Shown here: in pieces, positions 1-6,518 of the stretch
How positions within the stretch are numbered: position 1 is the first letter of the stretch
Layout: every line of letters begins with the position of its first letter
From: Flavobacteriales bacterium UBA1694
GTDB lineage: Bacteria; Bacteroidota; Bacteroidia; Flavobacteriales; Weeksellaceae
Direction: 5' to 3'
DNA length: 12,092 bases
Assembly: GCA_002319955.1 (NCBI GenBank)
Contig: DCJS01000046.1
Location: 4,937-17,028 of the forward strand
Program-made: the position numbers and the translations under genes
The notes under the pieces: generated by a model
Database searches by the model: none
Told to the model about the DNA's origin: nothing
Seen by the model: the letters and a program-made list of their open reading frames with translations, nothing else

Positions 1-653
1 GGCTCCCCTTTATTTTGAGATTCCCAAACCATCCCCACCACAAGGAGACTTTGGGCCAGTACATAGCTAACCATCACAAGCATGGAAGCGGCCTTACTTG
101 AGGCGTAGAAAAGTGTGTAAGCTAGAACTGAGTCGGATACAACAAAAAAGAGAGCGCCACAGATTAGGGCGATATTCTTTGTTCGGGACGCCGTTAGAAA
201 CATCATGTATATGACTCCAATATAGAAAACTACTGGGATTTTCATCTCCTTTAAGTTGGGATAAAGCAGCACTAAAACAACGTGGACGTACAGCGCCAGA
301 ATCACTAAAACCGCAATTGATAGCTTTCTGCGCGCAAGGCCGTAAAAACTAAGGATGTAGAATACATGGGCTATAAAAAAACTTCCAAGCCCAAGCAAAA
401 ATTGAGAGTCCTTTAGTAAAAAGAGGTCTCCGAGAAAACTGAAAAACAGCCCCAAATAAAAATAGAGGTAGCGAGTCCCGTGCGTTTTCCCAGAGGAAAC
501 GAAAAACAGAAGTCCTAAAAGGGGAAGCAGGAGCGTTTTGGTAAAGTACCTATTCGCCGTATGGCCGAAGTAAACAAAGGCAAGATCGACTAGAGCAACT
601 AGAAGAAGAATTCCCCATAAAATGGGCTGCTGTAAATTTTTAAGGTTTTTCAT
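1..653 (-). CDS. YhhN/TMEM86-family membrane protein (lysoplasmalogenase-like), 3' end cut off by the window edge
   Basis: Reading the minus strand from ATG at 653-651, the frame stays open for about 217 codons to the window edge, so the C-terminus is missing or nearly reached (the family is usually 200-240 residues). The product is almost entirely hydrophobic, with about seven or eight predicted membrane segments. It carries the spaced motifs I associate with YhhN/TMEM86: GDLFLL in an early helix, then FFIAHVFYIL with a conserved His, and FFVVSDSVLAY with an acidic SD pair. Known family members hydrolyse the vinyl-ether bond of lysoplasmalogens; that activity here is inference from the family. 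Its ATG overlaps the stop of the dihydroorotase gene in an ATGA arrangement, so the two are probably co-transcribed and translationally coupled. No functional link to pyrimidine synthesis is evident. Confidence 0.8.
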   Translation of the reverse strand, partial: MKNLKNLQQPILWGILLLVALVDLAFVYFGHTANRYFTKTLLLPLLGLLFFVSSGKTHGTRYLYFYLGLFFSFLGDLFLLKDSQFLLGLGSFFIAHVFYILSFYGLARRKLSIAVLVILALYVHVVLVLLYPNLKEMKIPVVFYIGVIYMMFLTASRTKNIALICGALFFVVSDSVLAYTLFYASSKAASMLVMVSYVLAQSLLVVGMVWESQNKGE

Positions 654-1984
654 CGGTCAAACAGTAAGCGCTCTGCGCGTTTTTCTTCACTTAAATTTCC
701 ATTCTCAAAGGCTAAATGCCCATTTACAAAGGTATGGGTCACTTTCGATTGAAACGTTTCCCCTTCCAAAGGTGACCACGCGCACTGGTACAAAAGAGAG
801 TCTTTACTCACCTTCCAGGGCGCATTAAGATCGACTAAAACTAAATCCGCCTTATAGCCCTCACGAATAAAGCCTCGGTCTTTAATTTCAAAAAGAATCG
901 CCGGATTGTGGCACATCTTCTCCACTATTTTTTCCAAACTGATTTTTCCTTTCTGGTAGGCTTCTAAAAGAACCGTTAAAGAATGCTGTACTAAAGGGCC
1001 TCCTGAGGGCGCTTTGGTATAAACCTGCTGCTTCTCATCCCACGTATGGGGCGCATGGTCGGTAGCGATCACATCGATGCGGTCGTCCAGTAAAGCCTCC
1101 CAAAGGGCGTCTCTGTCTTTTGCTGTCTTCACCGCTGGGTTCCATTTAATTAAGGTTCCTTTCGATTCGTAATCGGCGTCGCTGAACCAAAGGTGGTGCA
1201 CGCAGACCTCCGCTGTGATTTTCTTATCTTTTAAGGGCATATCATTTCTGAAAAGTTCCGTTTCAATGGCAGTAGAGACATGAAACACATGCAGCTTTGC
1301 GCCTGTTTTCTTAGCGAGCTCAATTGCTTTTGAAGAGGAAATATAACAGGCCTCGGCACTTCGGATCTCTGGATGGAATTTCACCGGAATATCCTCTCCG
1401 TACTTTTCAATAAACCGCTTGGTATTGCTTTGGATAGTCTGCTCGTCCTCACAGTGCACGGCGATGAGCATCTTGGTGCTTGAAAAAATTTTCTCTAAGG
1501 TATCTGGATTATCAACGAGCATATTTCCTGTCGAGGACCCTAGAAAAAGCTTTATCCCTGCGACATTGCTTGGGTTGGTTTTTAAGACCTCCTCGAGATT
1601 GTCATTCGTTCCACCCATCATAAAGGAGTAATTGGCGTAGGCCGTTTTTCTCCCGATTTCGTATTTTTCTTCAAGGAGCTCCTGCGTGACGGCGTTCGGC
1701 ACTGTATTGGGCTGCTCAATAAAACTCGTGACGCCTCCCGCAACGGCGGCCCGACTCTCAGATTCAATGCAGCCTTTATGGGTTAAACCCGGCTCCCTGA
1801 AATGCACTTGATCATCAATAACCCCTGGGAGTAAGTACTGCCCCTTTGCGTCGATTACTTTACCCACGCCTTCTCTTGGAAGGTCAGAACCGATTTTGAG
1901 GATTCGGTCATCTTGGATTAAAACCTCGGCCTTATAGAGTTCATACTCGTTGACAATTTGAGCGTTGACAATTAGGGTTTTCAT
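650..1984 (-). CDS. pyrC: dihydroorotase (amidohydrolase superfamily, Bacteroidota type)
   Basis: A 444-residue enzyme predicted to interconvert N-carbamoyl-L-aspartate and dihydroorotate in cytosolic de novo pyrimidine synthesis. The first strand and metal site read DDQVHFREPG (residues 57-66). The likely carbamylated lysine is K145 in GIKLFLGSSTG, further ligands are H177 (AVHCED) and H235 (HVFHVST), and the catalytic aspartate is D309 in IATDHAPH. The substrate Arg is R63. The usual HxH of the first motif is QVH here, so one metal-ligand position holds Gln59. I recall this Gln as frequent in Bacteroidota homologues, so it is probably a clade trait rather than damage. I chose the ATG at 1984 because MKTLIVNAQIV begins the typical N-terminal strand; an upstream in-frame start at 2014 would add ten residues unlike the family. 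The stop overlaps the next gene's start (ATGA). An allantoinase or hydantoinase is less likely given HFREPG and the length. Confidence 0.93.
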   Translation of the reverse strand: MKTLIVNAQIVNEYELYKAEVLIQDDRILKIGSDLPREGVGKVIDAKGQYLLPGVIDDQVHFREPGLTHKGCIESESRAAVAGGVTSFIEQPNTVPNAVTQELLEEKYEIGRKTAYANYSFMMGGTNDNLEEVLKTNPSNVAGIKLFLGSSTGNMLVDNPDTLEKIFSSTKMLIAVHCEDEQTIQSNTKRFIEKYGEDIPVKFHPEIRSAEACYISSSKAIELAKKTGAKLHVFHVSTAIETELFRNDMPLKDKKITAEVCVHHLWFSDADYESKGTLIKWNPAVKTAKDRDALWEALLDDRIDVIATDHAPHTWDEKQQVYTKAPSGGPLVQHSLTVLLEAYQKGKISLEKIVEKMCHNPAILFEIKDRGFIREGYKADLVLVDLNAPWKVSKDSLLYQCAWSPLEGETFQSKVTHTFVNGHLAFENGNLSEEKRAERLLFDR

Positions 1985-2097
1985 AAACTTTTCAATTGGG
2001 ATTTCTTTGCACAATTCTTCTACAAGCCGTTTTCTAAAATGGAGAACAACTTACAGCTCCTTTTCTACGTACACCTATTTAATGACCTAGAGAATTT

Positions 2098-2105
2098 CAA
2101 AAATA
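2098..2105 (-). promoter_or_regulatory. candidate -7 box for the dihydroorotase operon
   Basis: On the minus strand these bases read TATTTTTG, a full match to the Bacteroidota -7 consensus TAnnTTTG. It lies 113 bp before the pyrC ATG, which would give a leader of about 105 nt. No convincing -33 TTTG is visible 17-21 bp upstream. The box is flanked by a 6-bp inverted repeat, ACCTAG (2085-2090) and CTAGGT (2113-2118), which could be a binding site or chance. The area is A/T-rich, so a match could arise by chance. Confidence 0.4.
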
Positions 2106-2186
2106 CAAAAAACTAGGTTAAAATCACTTTCGAATTTCGCCTGTGTTCTCCTATCAAGGTTTGTTAACCGCATTTGTGAGGACCTA

Positions 2187-2540
2187 CTAATAAAGCATCC
2201 CAAATTGCCATAGCGGGATGGTATTTTTATACCCTTTTTCCAAGTCGTCTTTCACAAGATACCCGTTTGCCACCTCTTTAATTTGCTTCTGTTTTTTGTT
2301 TTGTCCCCCGACTTCAAAAACCATATCGCCTAGTTCAAAATCGGCAACCGATGACGAAGTAACCGTATGGGAAAGACGTAGTCGATTTAGAAAAAATGTT
2401 TCTCGTAGGTTCCCTACATTCGGTGTTTGATCTGCAAGGCTATGGACGAGATTGGTGTTATCAAGATATATTTTCTCTACTTTCCCTAGCCCTTTAATTC
2501 CTCCTGTGTTCTCGCGTAACTGCTGTATCATAAGCAAATG
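2187..2540 (-). pseudogene. 3' remnant of a DUF4143-type AAA ATPase gene
   Basis: The minus frame encodes about 118 residues up to a TAG at 2189-2187. They match what I know as the C-terminal end of the Bacteroidota ATP-binding proteins with AAA and DUF4143 domains: KVEKIYLDNTNLVHSL, NVGNLRETFFLNRL, DFELGDMVFEVGGQNKKQKQI and a terminal DDLEKGYKNTIPLWQFGMLY. Intact members are about 370-400 residues, so the Walker A/B ATPase core and most of the protein are absent; only the last quarter remains. The first ATG with family-like sequence after it is at 2531 (MIQQLRENTGG). Upstream of that, the frame continues into a palindromic repeat (2541-2557) that has no protein homology I recognise. The retained part has no internal stop, so loss was recent or the piece is still translated. 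I read it as a deletion relic; a short expressed ORF cannot be excluded. Confidence 0.75.
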
Positions 2541-2557
2541 TGCACTATCACAGTGCA
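2541..2557. repeat. palindromic repeat R1 (TGCACT-N5-AGTGCA)
   Basis: TGCACT ATCAC AGTGCA, perfect 6-bp arms around a 5-bp centre. First of three copies starting at 2541, 2573 and 2605. It directly abuts the 5' end of the ATPase remnant. Confidence 0.9.
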
Positions 2558-2572
2558 ATAATTGTCTTTTTT

Positions 2573-2589
2573 TGCACTATGAGAGTGCA
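2573..2589. repeat. palindromic repeat R2 (TGCACT-N5-AGTGCA)
   Basis: TGCACT ATGAG AGTGCA, perfect arms; starts exactly 32 bp after R1. The 15-bp spacer between R1 and R2 is A/T-rich and not repeated in the next spacer. Confidence 0.9.
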
Positions 2590-2604
2590 TAATTAAGTAA
2601 AAAA

Positions 2605-2621
2605 CGCACTCTGACAGTGCA
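2605..2621. repeat. palindromic repeat R3 (CGCACT-N5-AGTGCA)
   Basis: CGCACT CTGAC AGTGCA; starts exactly 32 bp after R2. One arm base differs from R1 and R2 (C for T at the outermost position). The shared centre of all three is T-C/G-A-C/G. The site ends 36 bp before the -33 box of the flippase promoter. Confidence 0.88.
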
Positions 2622-2657
2622 ATTCTATAGACGACTGCTAATCTCATACTGAAGCTC

Positions 2658-2686
2658 TTTGCACTTGAGTTAATTTTTTACCTTTG
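2658..2686 (+). promoter_or_regulatory. Bacteroidota-type promoter of the flippase operon
   Basis: TTTG at 2658-2661 and TACCTTTG at 2679-2686 match the -33 (TTTG) and -7 (TAnnTTTG) boxes with a 17-bp spacer. Transcription would start near 2692-2694, only about four to six bases before the TTG start at 2698. The -33 box is part of TTTGCACT, a half-site of the upstream palindromes (TGCACT at 2660-2665), which suggests a regulator of those repeats could also touch this promoter. Confidence 0.6.
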
Positions 2687-2697
2687 CTGAAACTTCA

Positions 2698-4113
2698 TTG
2701 GATTTGAAAAAGCTATTAAGTGAAACGCTCATCTACGGACTTGGAGCCATCCTTCCTCGAGTAATTGTTTTTTTACTCAATCCCCTTTACATCAATTTCA
2801 TTAATCCAGATGAATTTGCGCAGTTCACGAACCTTTATGCCATCATTTCATTTGTCAATATTATTCTAACCTTTGGATTTGAGACGGCCTACTTCCGATT
2901 TGCGGCTGAAAAGGGAATGGAGCGAAAAACCTTTAACACCTCGTTCTGGTTTGTCGCTAGCAATGCGGCGATCTTCTTAGCACTTTGCCTCTTCTTTACC
3001 ACGCCCATTGCCAGCTTTATGGGCTATGGTGCCACACCTGAGTACATTCGGTGGATGGCTTGGATCGCCTTTTTAGATGCGATTTGTATTATCCCCTTTG
3101 CTTACTTACGTTTTCATAATAAACCCATTACCTACTCAATTATTCGGGTGGCTCAGTCGGTTCTACATACCGTCTTTGTTGTAGCTCTCTTTCTTTGGAT
3201 TCCAAGAGCCTTCTCAAAACAACTGGGTCTTGAACACAACGTTTCCTTCACTTTCTATAGTAACCTAATCGGCTCCTTATTTGGTGTCATACTGCTGCTC
3301 CCAATTCTTCTAAAAGTTCGCTTTGAGTTTGTTAAATCGCTTTTCAAACGAATGATTCGCTACGCCTGGCCCGTGATGATTGCCGGTCTTGCCTTTATGA
3401 TAAACGAGAATTTGGATAAAGCGATGCAGATTTATATGATTCCAGAAGAAGATGCAGGGGCTTATGGTGGGGCTTATAAGCTCGCTGTGCTCATGACTTT
3501 AGTAGTGACCGCCTACCGAATGGGAATTGAGCCTTACTTCTTTAAACAAATGAACGAGGTCAATGCAAAACAAACTTACGCGACCATAACCGAATACTTT
3601 ACCTACTTCGCCTCAATAATGGCCCTAGGAATTATTGCGAACATATCTTGGCTAAAAACGCTTTTCATCCCCAATCCAGCCTACTGGAAGGCGGTGGATA
3701 TTATTCCCATTATCATTGTGGCCAATTTGTTTTTTGGCCTCTACTATAACCTTTCAACCTGGTATAAAGTCACCGACCGAACCCTGTTTGGAACCTATAT
3801 CTCCTGGATCGGGGCGCTATTTACACTCGTGCTTAACTTCTTATTTCTGAAGACCTACGGTTTTATGGTCTCCGCCTATGTGACCCTAGGGGCTTATTTC
3901 CTTATGATGGTCCTTTCCTACTTCCTTGGACAAAAATACTACCCTATTCCCTACCCAACGCGCAAGATTTGCCTGACCCTAGGGGCCTTAGTTGTGCTTT
4001 CGTTTATTTCTTATGAAATATTTAATGCGAGTGTTTGGGTTGGTAACGGAATTTTCTTCATATTTACCCTCACAATTCTTTTAACTCAAAAAGGCCTTGT
4101 GCGTAAGACTTAG
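2698..4113 (+). CDS. polysaccharide/lipid-linked oligosaccharide flippase (MOP superfamily, Wzx-like)
   Basis: A 471-residue inner-membrane protein with about 12-14 hydrophobic segments spread over its whole length. It begins with the MOP-type pattern LKKLLSETLIYGLGAILPRV followed by LNPLYINFINPDEFAQF, typical of COG2244 polysaccharide biosynthesis proteins that flip undecaprenyl-linked sugars across the membrane. The substrate cannot be read from sequence. The start is TTG at 2698 (a second TTG is at 2704): no ATG exists until far inside the protein, and homologues begin at this point. It sits a few bases below a strong promoter, so the mRNA may be nearly leaderless. Only 5 bp separate its stop from dut, and a nucleotidyltransferase gene follows, so the three probably form an operon. 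The link to that enzyme supports a glycan role. Lipid II flippase activity is possible but there is no specific sign of it. Confidence 0.88.
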   Translation: MDLKKLLSETLIYGLGAILPRVIVFLLNPLYINFINPDEFAQFTNLYAIISFVNIILTFGFETAYFRFAAEKGMERKTFNTSFWFVASNAAIFLALCLFFTTPIASFMGYGATPEYIRWMAWIAFLDAICIIPFAYLRFHNKPITYSIIRVAQSVLHTVFVVALFLWIPRAFSKQLGLEHNVSFTFYSNLIGSLFGVILLLPILLKVRFEFVKSLFKRMIRYAWPVMIAGLAFMINENLDKAMQIYMIPEEDAGAYGGAYKLAVLMTLVVTAYRMGIEPYFFKQMNEVNAKQTYATITEYFTYFASIMALGIIANISWLKTLFIPNPAYWKAVDIIPIIIVANLFFGLYYNLSTWYKVTDRTLFGTYISWIGALFTLVLNFLFLKTYGFMVSAYVTLGAYFLMMVLSYFLGQKYYPIPYPTRKICLTLGALVVLSFISYEIFNASVWVGNGIFFIFTLTILLTQKGLVRKT

Positions 4114-4118
4114 AAACA

Positions 4119-4550
4119 ATGAAAATAAAAGTAATTAACCGCTCCACTCACGAGCTCCCGAAATACCAGACGCCCTGCGCGGCTGGAATGGACCTTTATG
4201 CCTTTTTAGAGTCGCCAGTGACTCTGGACTCTTTAGAGCGAAAGATCATCCCTACGGGACTTTCCATTGAACTGCCTCAGGGGTATGAAGCTCAGGTAAG
4301 ACCTCGAAGCGGTCTAGCCATCAAAAATGGCATCACGGTTTTAAATTCTCCCGGGACGATCGATGCCGATTACCGCGGGGAGGTGGGCGTGATTCTTATT
4401 AACCTCTCGCGCGAGCCGCTGACCATCCATGATGGCGAGCGTATTGCCCAAATGGTCATTGCAAGGCACGAATGTGCCGAGTGGGAACCGGTCGAGTCTT
4501 TAAGCGACTCTGAGCGCGGCAGCGGCGGCTTTGGATCCACCAAAAAATAA
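4119..4550 (+). CDS. dut: dUTP diphosphatase (trimeric dUTPase)
   Basis: A 143-residue protein with all five dUTPase motifs in order. Motif 1 is AGMDLYA (22-28) and motif 2 is RPRSGLA (61-67). Motif 3, GTIDADYRG (79-87), holds the catalytic Asp82. Motif 4 is RIAQM (108-112), and motif 5 is the Gly-rich C-terminal arm RGSGGFGST (133-141), which closes over the active site of the neighbouring subunit. It hydrolyses dUTP to dUMP and pyrophosphate, keeping uracil out of DNA and supplying dTMP synthesis. Length and motifs are fully normal for the homotrimeric family. It starts 5 bp after the flippase stop with A/T-rich sequence and no Shine-Dalgarno site, so it is probably expressed from the flippase promoter; no terminator is visible before the next gene. 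Confidence 0.97.
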   Translation: MKIKVINRSTHELPKYQTPCAAGMDLYAFLESPVTLDSLERKIIPTGLSIELPQGYEAQVRPRSGLAIKNGITVLNSPGTIDADYRGEVGVILINLSREPLTIHDGERIAQMVIARHECAEWEPVESLSDSERGSGGFGSTKK

Positions 4551-4605
4551 GGCGTTTTAATTTAGCCTGTCACTTAATTCAGTACCAAATCAAATAAACT
4601 CTCCT

Positions 4606-5622
4606 ATGAAAATAATAGTTCCAATGGCCGGTAGAGGCTCTAGACTTAGACCCCATACCCTAACCGTTCCAAAACCTTTAATTCCAATTGGTGGAAAACC
4701 AATTGTTCAGCGCCTTGTCGAAGACATTGCAAAGGTCGCGGGAGAACCCATTGAAGAAATCGCCTTTATCATCGGGGATTTTGGCTCTGACGTCGAAAGC
4801 CAGCTCCTTGCTCTTGCGCAGAAATTAGGCGCTAAAGGCACGGTTTACACCCAGGACGAACCTCTAGGAACGGCGCACGCTATTAAATGTGCGGAAGATT
4901 CCATGCAGGGCGACGTGGTGGTCGCCTTTGCAGACACCTTATTTAGAGCCGATTTCAACTTAGATAAAACCTCGGATGGCGTGATTTGGGTTAAGAAAGT
5001 GGAGGATCCTTCTGCTTTTGGCGTCGTGAAATTAGACGATTACGGTTATATTACAGATTTCGTGGAAAAACCAAAGCAGTTTGTTTCCGACTTAGCCATA
5101 ATTGGAATCTATTATTTCAAATCCGCGGAGAAGCTTATGAGCGAGATTAATTATATCATGTCTAATGATATTAAGCAAGGAGGCGAATACCAATTAACCA
5201 CCGCCCTAGAAAACCTCCGTTCAAAAGGCGCGAAATTCTCTCTAGGCAAAGTGGACGACTGGATGGACTGCGGAAATAAAAACGCCACAGTTGAGACCAA
5301 CAGTAAAATATTAGGGTACGAGAAAGAAGGCTTTGCCATCTTCCCAGAGTCTGCAACCATTGAGAACAGTTTGATTATTCCGCCCTGCTTCATTGGAGAG
5401 AATGTAAAGATCACCAACTCTAAAGTGGGCCCTAACGTCTCTATTGGAAACAATACCACGATTGCAAACTCGAACATTGATAACTCGCTTATTCAGGAAC
5501 AGACCGTGATCAACCACGGAAACCTTAGCAATTCCATGATTGGAAACTCCGCGCAGTACTACGGCGTTTCAAGAGAGATTTCTCTTGGGGACTTCTCGGT
5601 ACTTGATTTCTTATCGAAATAA
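4606..5622 (+). CDS. sugar-phosphate nucleotidyltransferase with C-terminal left-handed beta-helix
   Basis: A 338-residue cytosolic enzyme of the NTP-transferase family. The N-terminal signature is MAGRGSRLRPHTLTVPKPL (residues 7-25), the nucleotide-binding G-x-G-S-R-L and Lys-Pro motif. It is followed by EPLGTAHAIKCA (85-96), a metal-binding aspartate in VVAFADTLF (D110) and DFVEKPKQF. From about residue 240 the sequence becomes Ile/Val/Asn-rich with hexapeptide-like spacing (FIGENVKI, VGPNVSI, IGNNTTI), a partial left-handed beta-helix as in glucose-1-phosphate thymidylyl- or mannose-1-phosphate guanylyltransferase-like proteins. It should make an NDP-sugar from a sugar 1-phosphate and NTP; which sugar and nucleotide cannot be read. 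No acyl- or acetyltransferase active site is evident in the helix. It lies 55 bp after dut with no terminator between, in an operon whose first gene is a glycan flippase. Confidence 0.88.
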   Translation: MKIIVPMAGRGSRLRPHTLTVPKPLIPIGGKPIVQRLVEDIAKVAGEPIEEIAFIIGDFGSDVESQLLALAQKLGAKGTVYTQDEPLGTAHAIKCAEDSMQGDVVVAFADTLFRADFNLDKTSDGVIWVKKVEDPSAFGVVKLDDYGYITDFVEKPKQFVSDLAIIGIYYFKSAEKLMSEINYIMSNDIKQGGEYQLTTALENLRSKGAKFSLGKVDDWMDCGNKNATVETNSKILGYEKEGFAIFPESATIENSLIIPPCFIGENVKITNSKVGPNVSIGNNTTIANSNIDNSLIQEQTVINHGNLSNSMIGNSAQYYGVSREISLGDFSVLDFLSK

Positions 5623-5652
5623 GCCATAAACCAAATAAGCCTTCAGAAAGGC

Positions 5653-5686
5653 GCTAAAACACACAACCTAAGTTGTGTGTTTTGGC
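5653..5686 (+). terminator. rho-independent terminator hairpin after the nucleotidyltransferase gene
   Basis: Left arm 5653-5667 and right arm 5672-5686 pair over 15 bp (one G-U wobble, 12 consecutive perfect pairs in the upper part) around a CTAA loop. It starts 31 bp after the stop of the nucleotidyltransferase gene, ends 34 bp before the next ATG, and is followed by TTTAATCTTG. It should end the flippase-dut-nucleotidyltransferase transcript. Confidence 0.8.
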
Positions 5687-5688
5687 TT

Positions 5689-5696
5689 TAATCTTG
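5689..5696 (+). promoter_or_regulatory. possible -7 box for the DUF4292-envC unit
   Basis: TAATCTTG matches TAnnTTTG at all fixed positions but one (C for the first T of TTTG). It sits right after the terminator and 24 bp before the ATG at 5721, where a new promoter is expected. No well-spaced -33 box is visible because that area is the hairpin. Confidence 0.35.
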
Positions 5697-5720
5697 CACT
5701 TGCAGCCTAAATCCCATTCT

Positions 5721-6518
5721 ATGAAGCGTTATACTTTTATCTTTAGCCTCTTTAGCCTTTTTCTTTTAAGCGGTTGTAAAACCCAAGACCAGAAGCAAAG
5801 TCCCTCGGACGTGGCAAAACCGATCAAGTCCGCCGCCATTTGGTCGGCGATAAACAAGGATCCAAGTTTTGAGACTCTAAAGATCTCAAGTAAGGTTGAC
5901 GTGCAAACGGGAAGCTTTTTACCCACCATTGATGCCACTATCTATTTAGAGAAAGACCAAAAGGTGTGGATGAACCTCTCCGCCCTATTTTTAAGCGTGG
6001 CCCGGGGTGTCGCGACCAGTGAGGGGGTGCAAGGCTATGAAAAATGGAATAAAACCTACATCGATTCCTCCTACGAGTACCTCAATTCACTATTAAATGT
6101 AGACTTTATCGATTTGGAATCCCTTCAAAAACTCCTGGTAGGAAAGACCTTTCTTCCCCTAGACGAAACGAACTACACATTAACCAAAGACCTCTCCTCC
6201 TTTACCCTTAGTTCCAAAGAGAATCAACGCTTTAGTACGGGTTCTAACTCAAGCGAATACCAAATTAGTTTGGAATATGCTTCCAATTTTGATTTAAAAA
6301 AAGTATTATTGCAGGAAATAAACTCACCAAACGTACTAGAAGTCCAATATTCTAACTTCGAGAGCGTTGGGAATGAGCGGTTTGCAAAAAACGTTAAACT
6401 AATTATAAAAGGCCAAAAGCAGAGTACTATTGAGATTCAAAACAATAAATTTGAACTCGTAAAAATGCCTACGCCTTACAGCGTCCCATCGGGCTACAAA
6501 AAAGTGACGATTAAATGA
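5721..6518 (+). CDS. DUF4292 family outer-envelope lipoprotein
   Basis: A 265-residue predicted lipoprotein. Residues 1-18 form a lipoprotein signal peptide ending in the lipobox LLSGC, with lipidated Cys19. The rest is soluble and rich in beta-strand-like stretches. Features such as FETLKISSKVD, VWMNLSALFLSVARG and the closing YSVPSGYKKVTIK resemble the DUF4292 family, found almost only in Bacteroidota and structurally reminiscent of LolA/LolB-type lipoprotein carriers; that resemblance is from memory. The ATG at 5721 is chosen because it starts the signal peptide; the frame also opens at a TTG at 5673, but that lies inside the terminator stem. The last bases overlap the EnvC-like gene as ATGA, so the two are translationally coupled, implying a shared envelope role. 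The exact biochemical function is unknown. Confidence 0.82.
   Translation: MKRYTFIFSLFSLFLLSGCKTQDQKQSPSDVAKPIKSAAIWSAINKDPSFETLKISSKVDVQTGSFLPTIDATIYLEKDQKVWMNLSALFLSVARGVATSEGVQGYEKWNKTYIDSSYEYLNSLLNVDFIDLESLQKLLVGKTFLPLDETNYTLTKDLSSFTLSSKENQRFSTGSNSSEYQISLEYASNFDLKKVLLQEINSPNVLEVQYSNFESVGNERFAKNVKLIIKGQKQSTIEIQNNKFELVKMPTPYSVPSGYKKVTIK

Noticed and set aside
622..828. Small plus-strand ORF across the junction of the first two genes
   Set aside because: It lies antisense to the ATGA overlap of two convincing minus-strand genes and has no family-like features.
1985..2014. Ten-residue N-terminal extension of dihydroorotase
   Set aside because: The ATG at 1984 begins the usual MKTLIVNAQIV strand; the extra residues do not resemble the family.
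2541..2621. CRISPR array
   Set aside because: Only three 17-bp units with 15-bp A/T-rich spacers and no cas gene. Each unit is itself a palindrome, which fits protein-binding sites better.
2187..2621. Insertion sequence or transposon end
   Set aside because: No transposase sequence and no target-site duplication seen; the protein remnant resembles a DUF4143-type ATPase, not a transposase.
5151..5517. Minus-strand open frames over the nucleotidyltransferase gene
   Set aside because: Shadows of a well-supported plus-strand gene with catalytic motifs and hexapeptide repeats.
5673..5720. Upstream TTG start for the DUF4292 gene
   Set aside because: It lies inside the terminator stem and would bury the lipoprotein signal peptide behind 16 extra residues.
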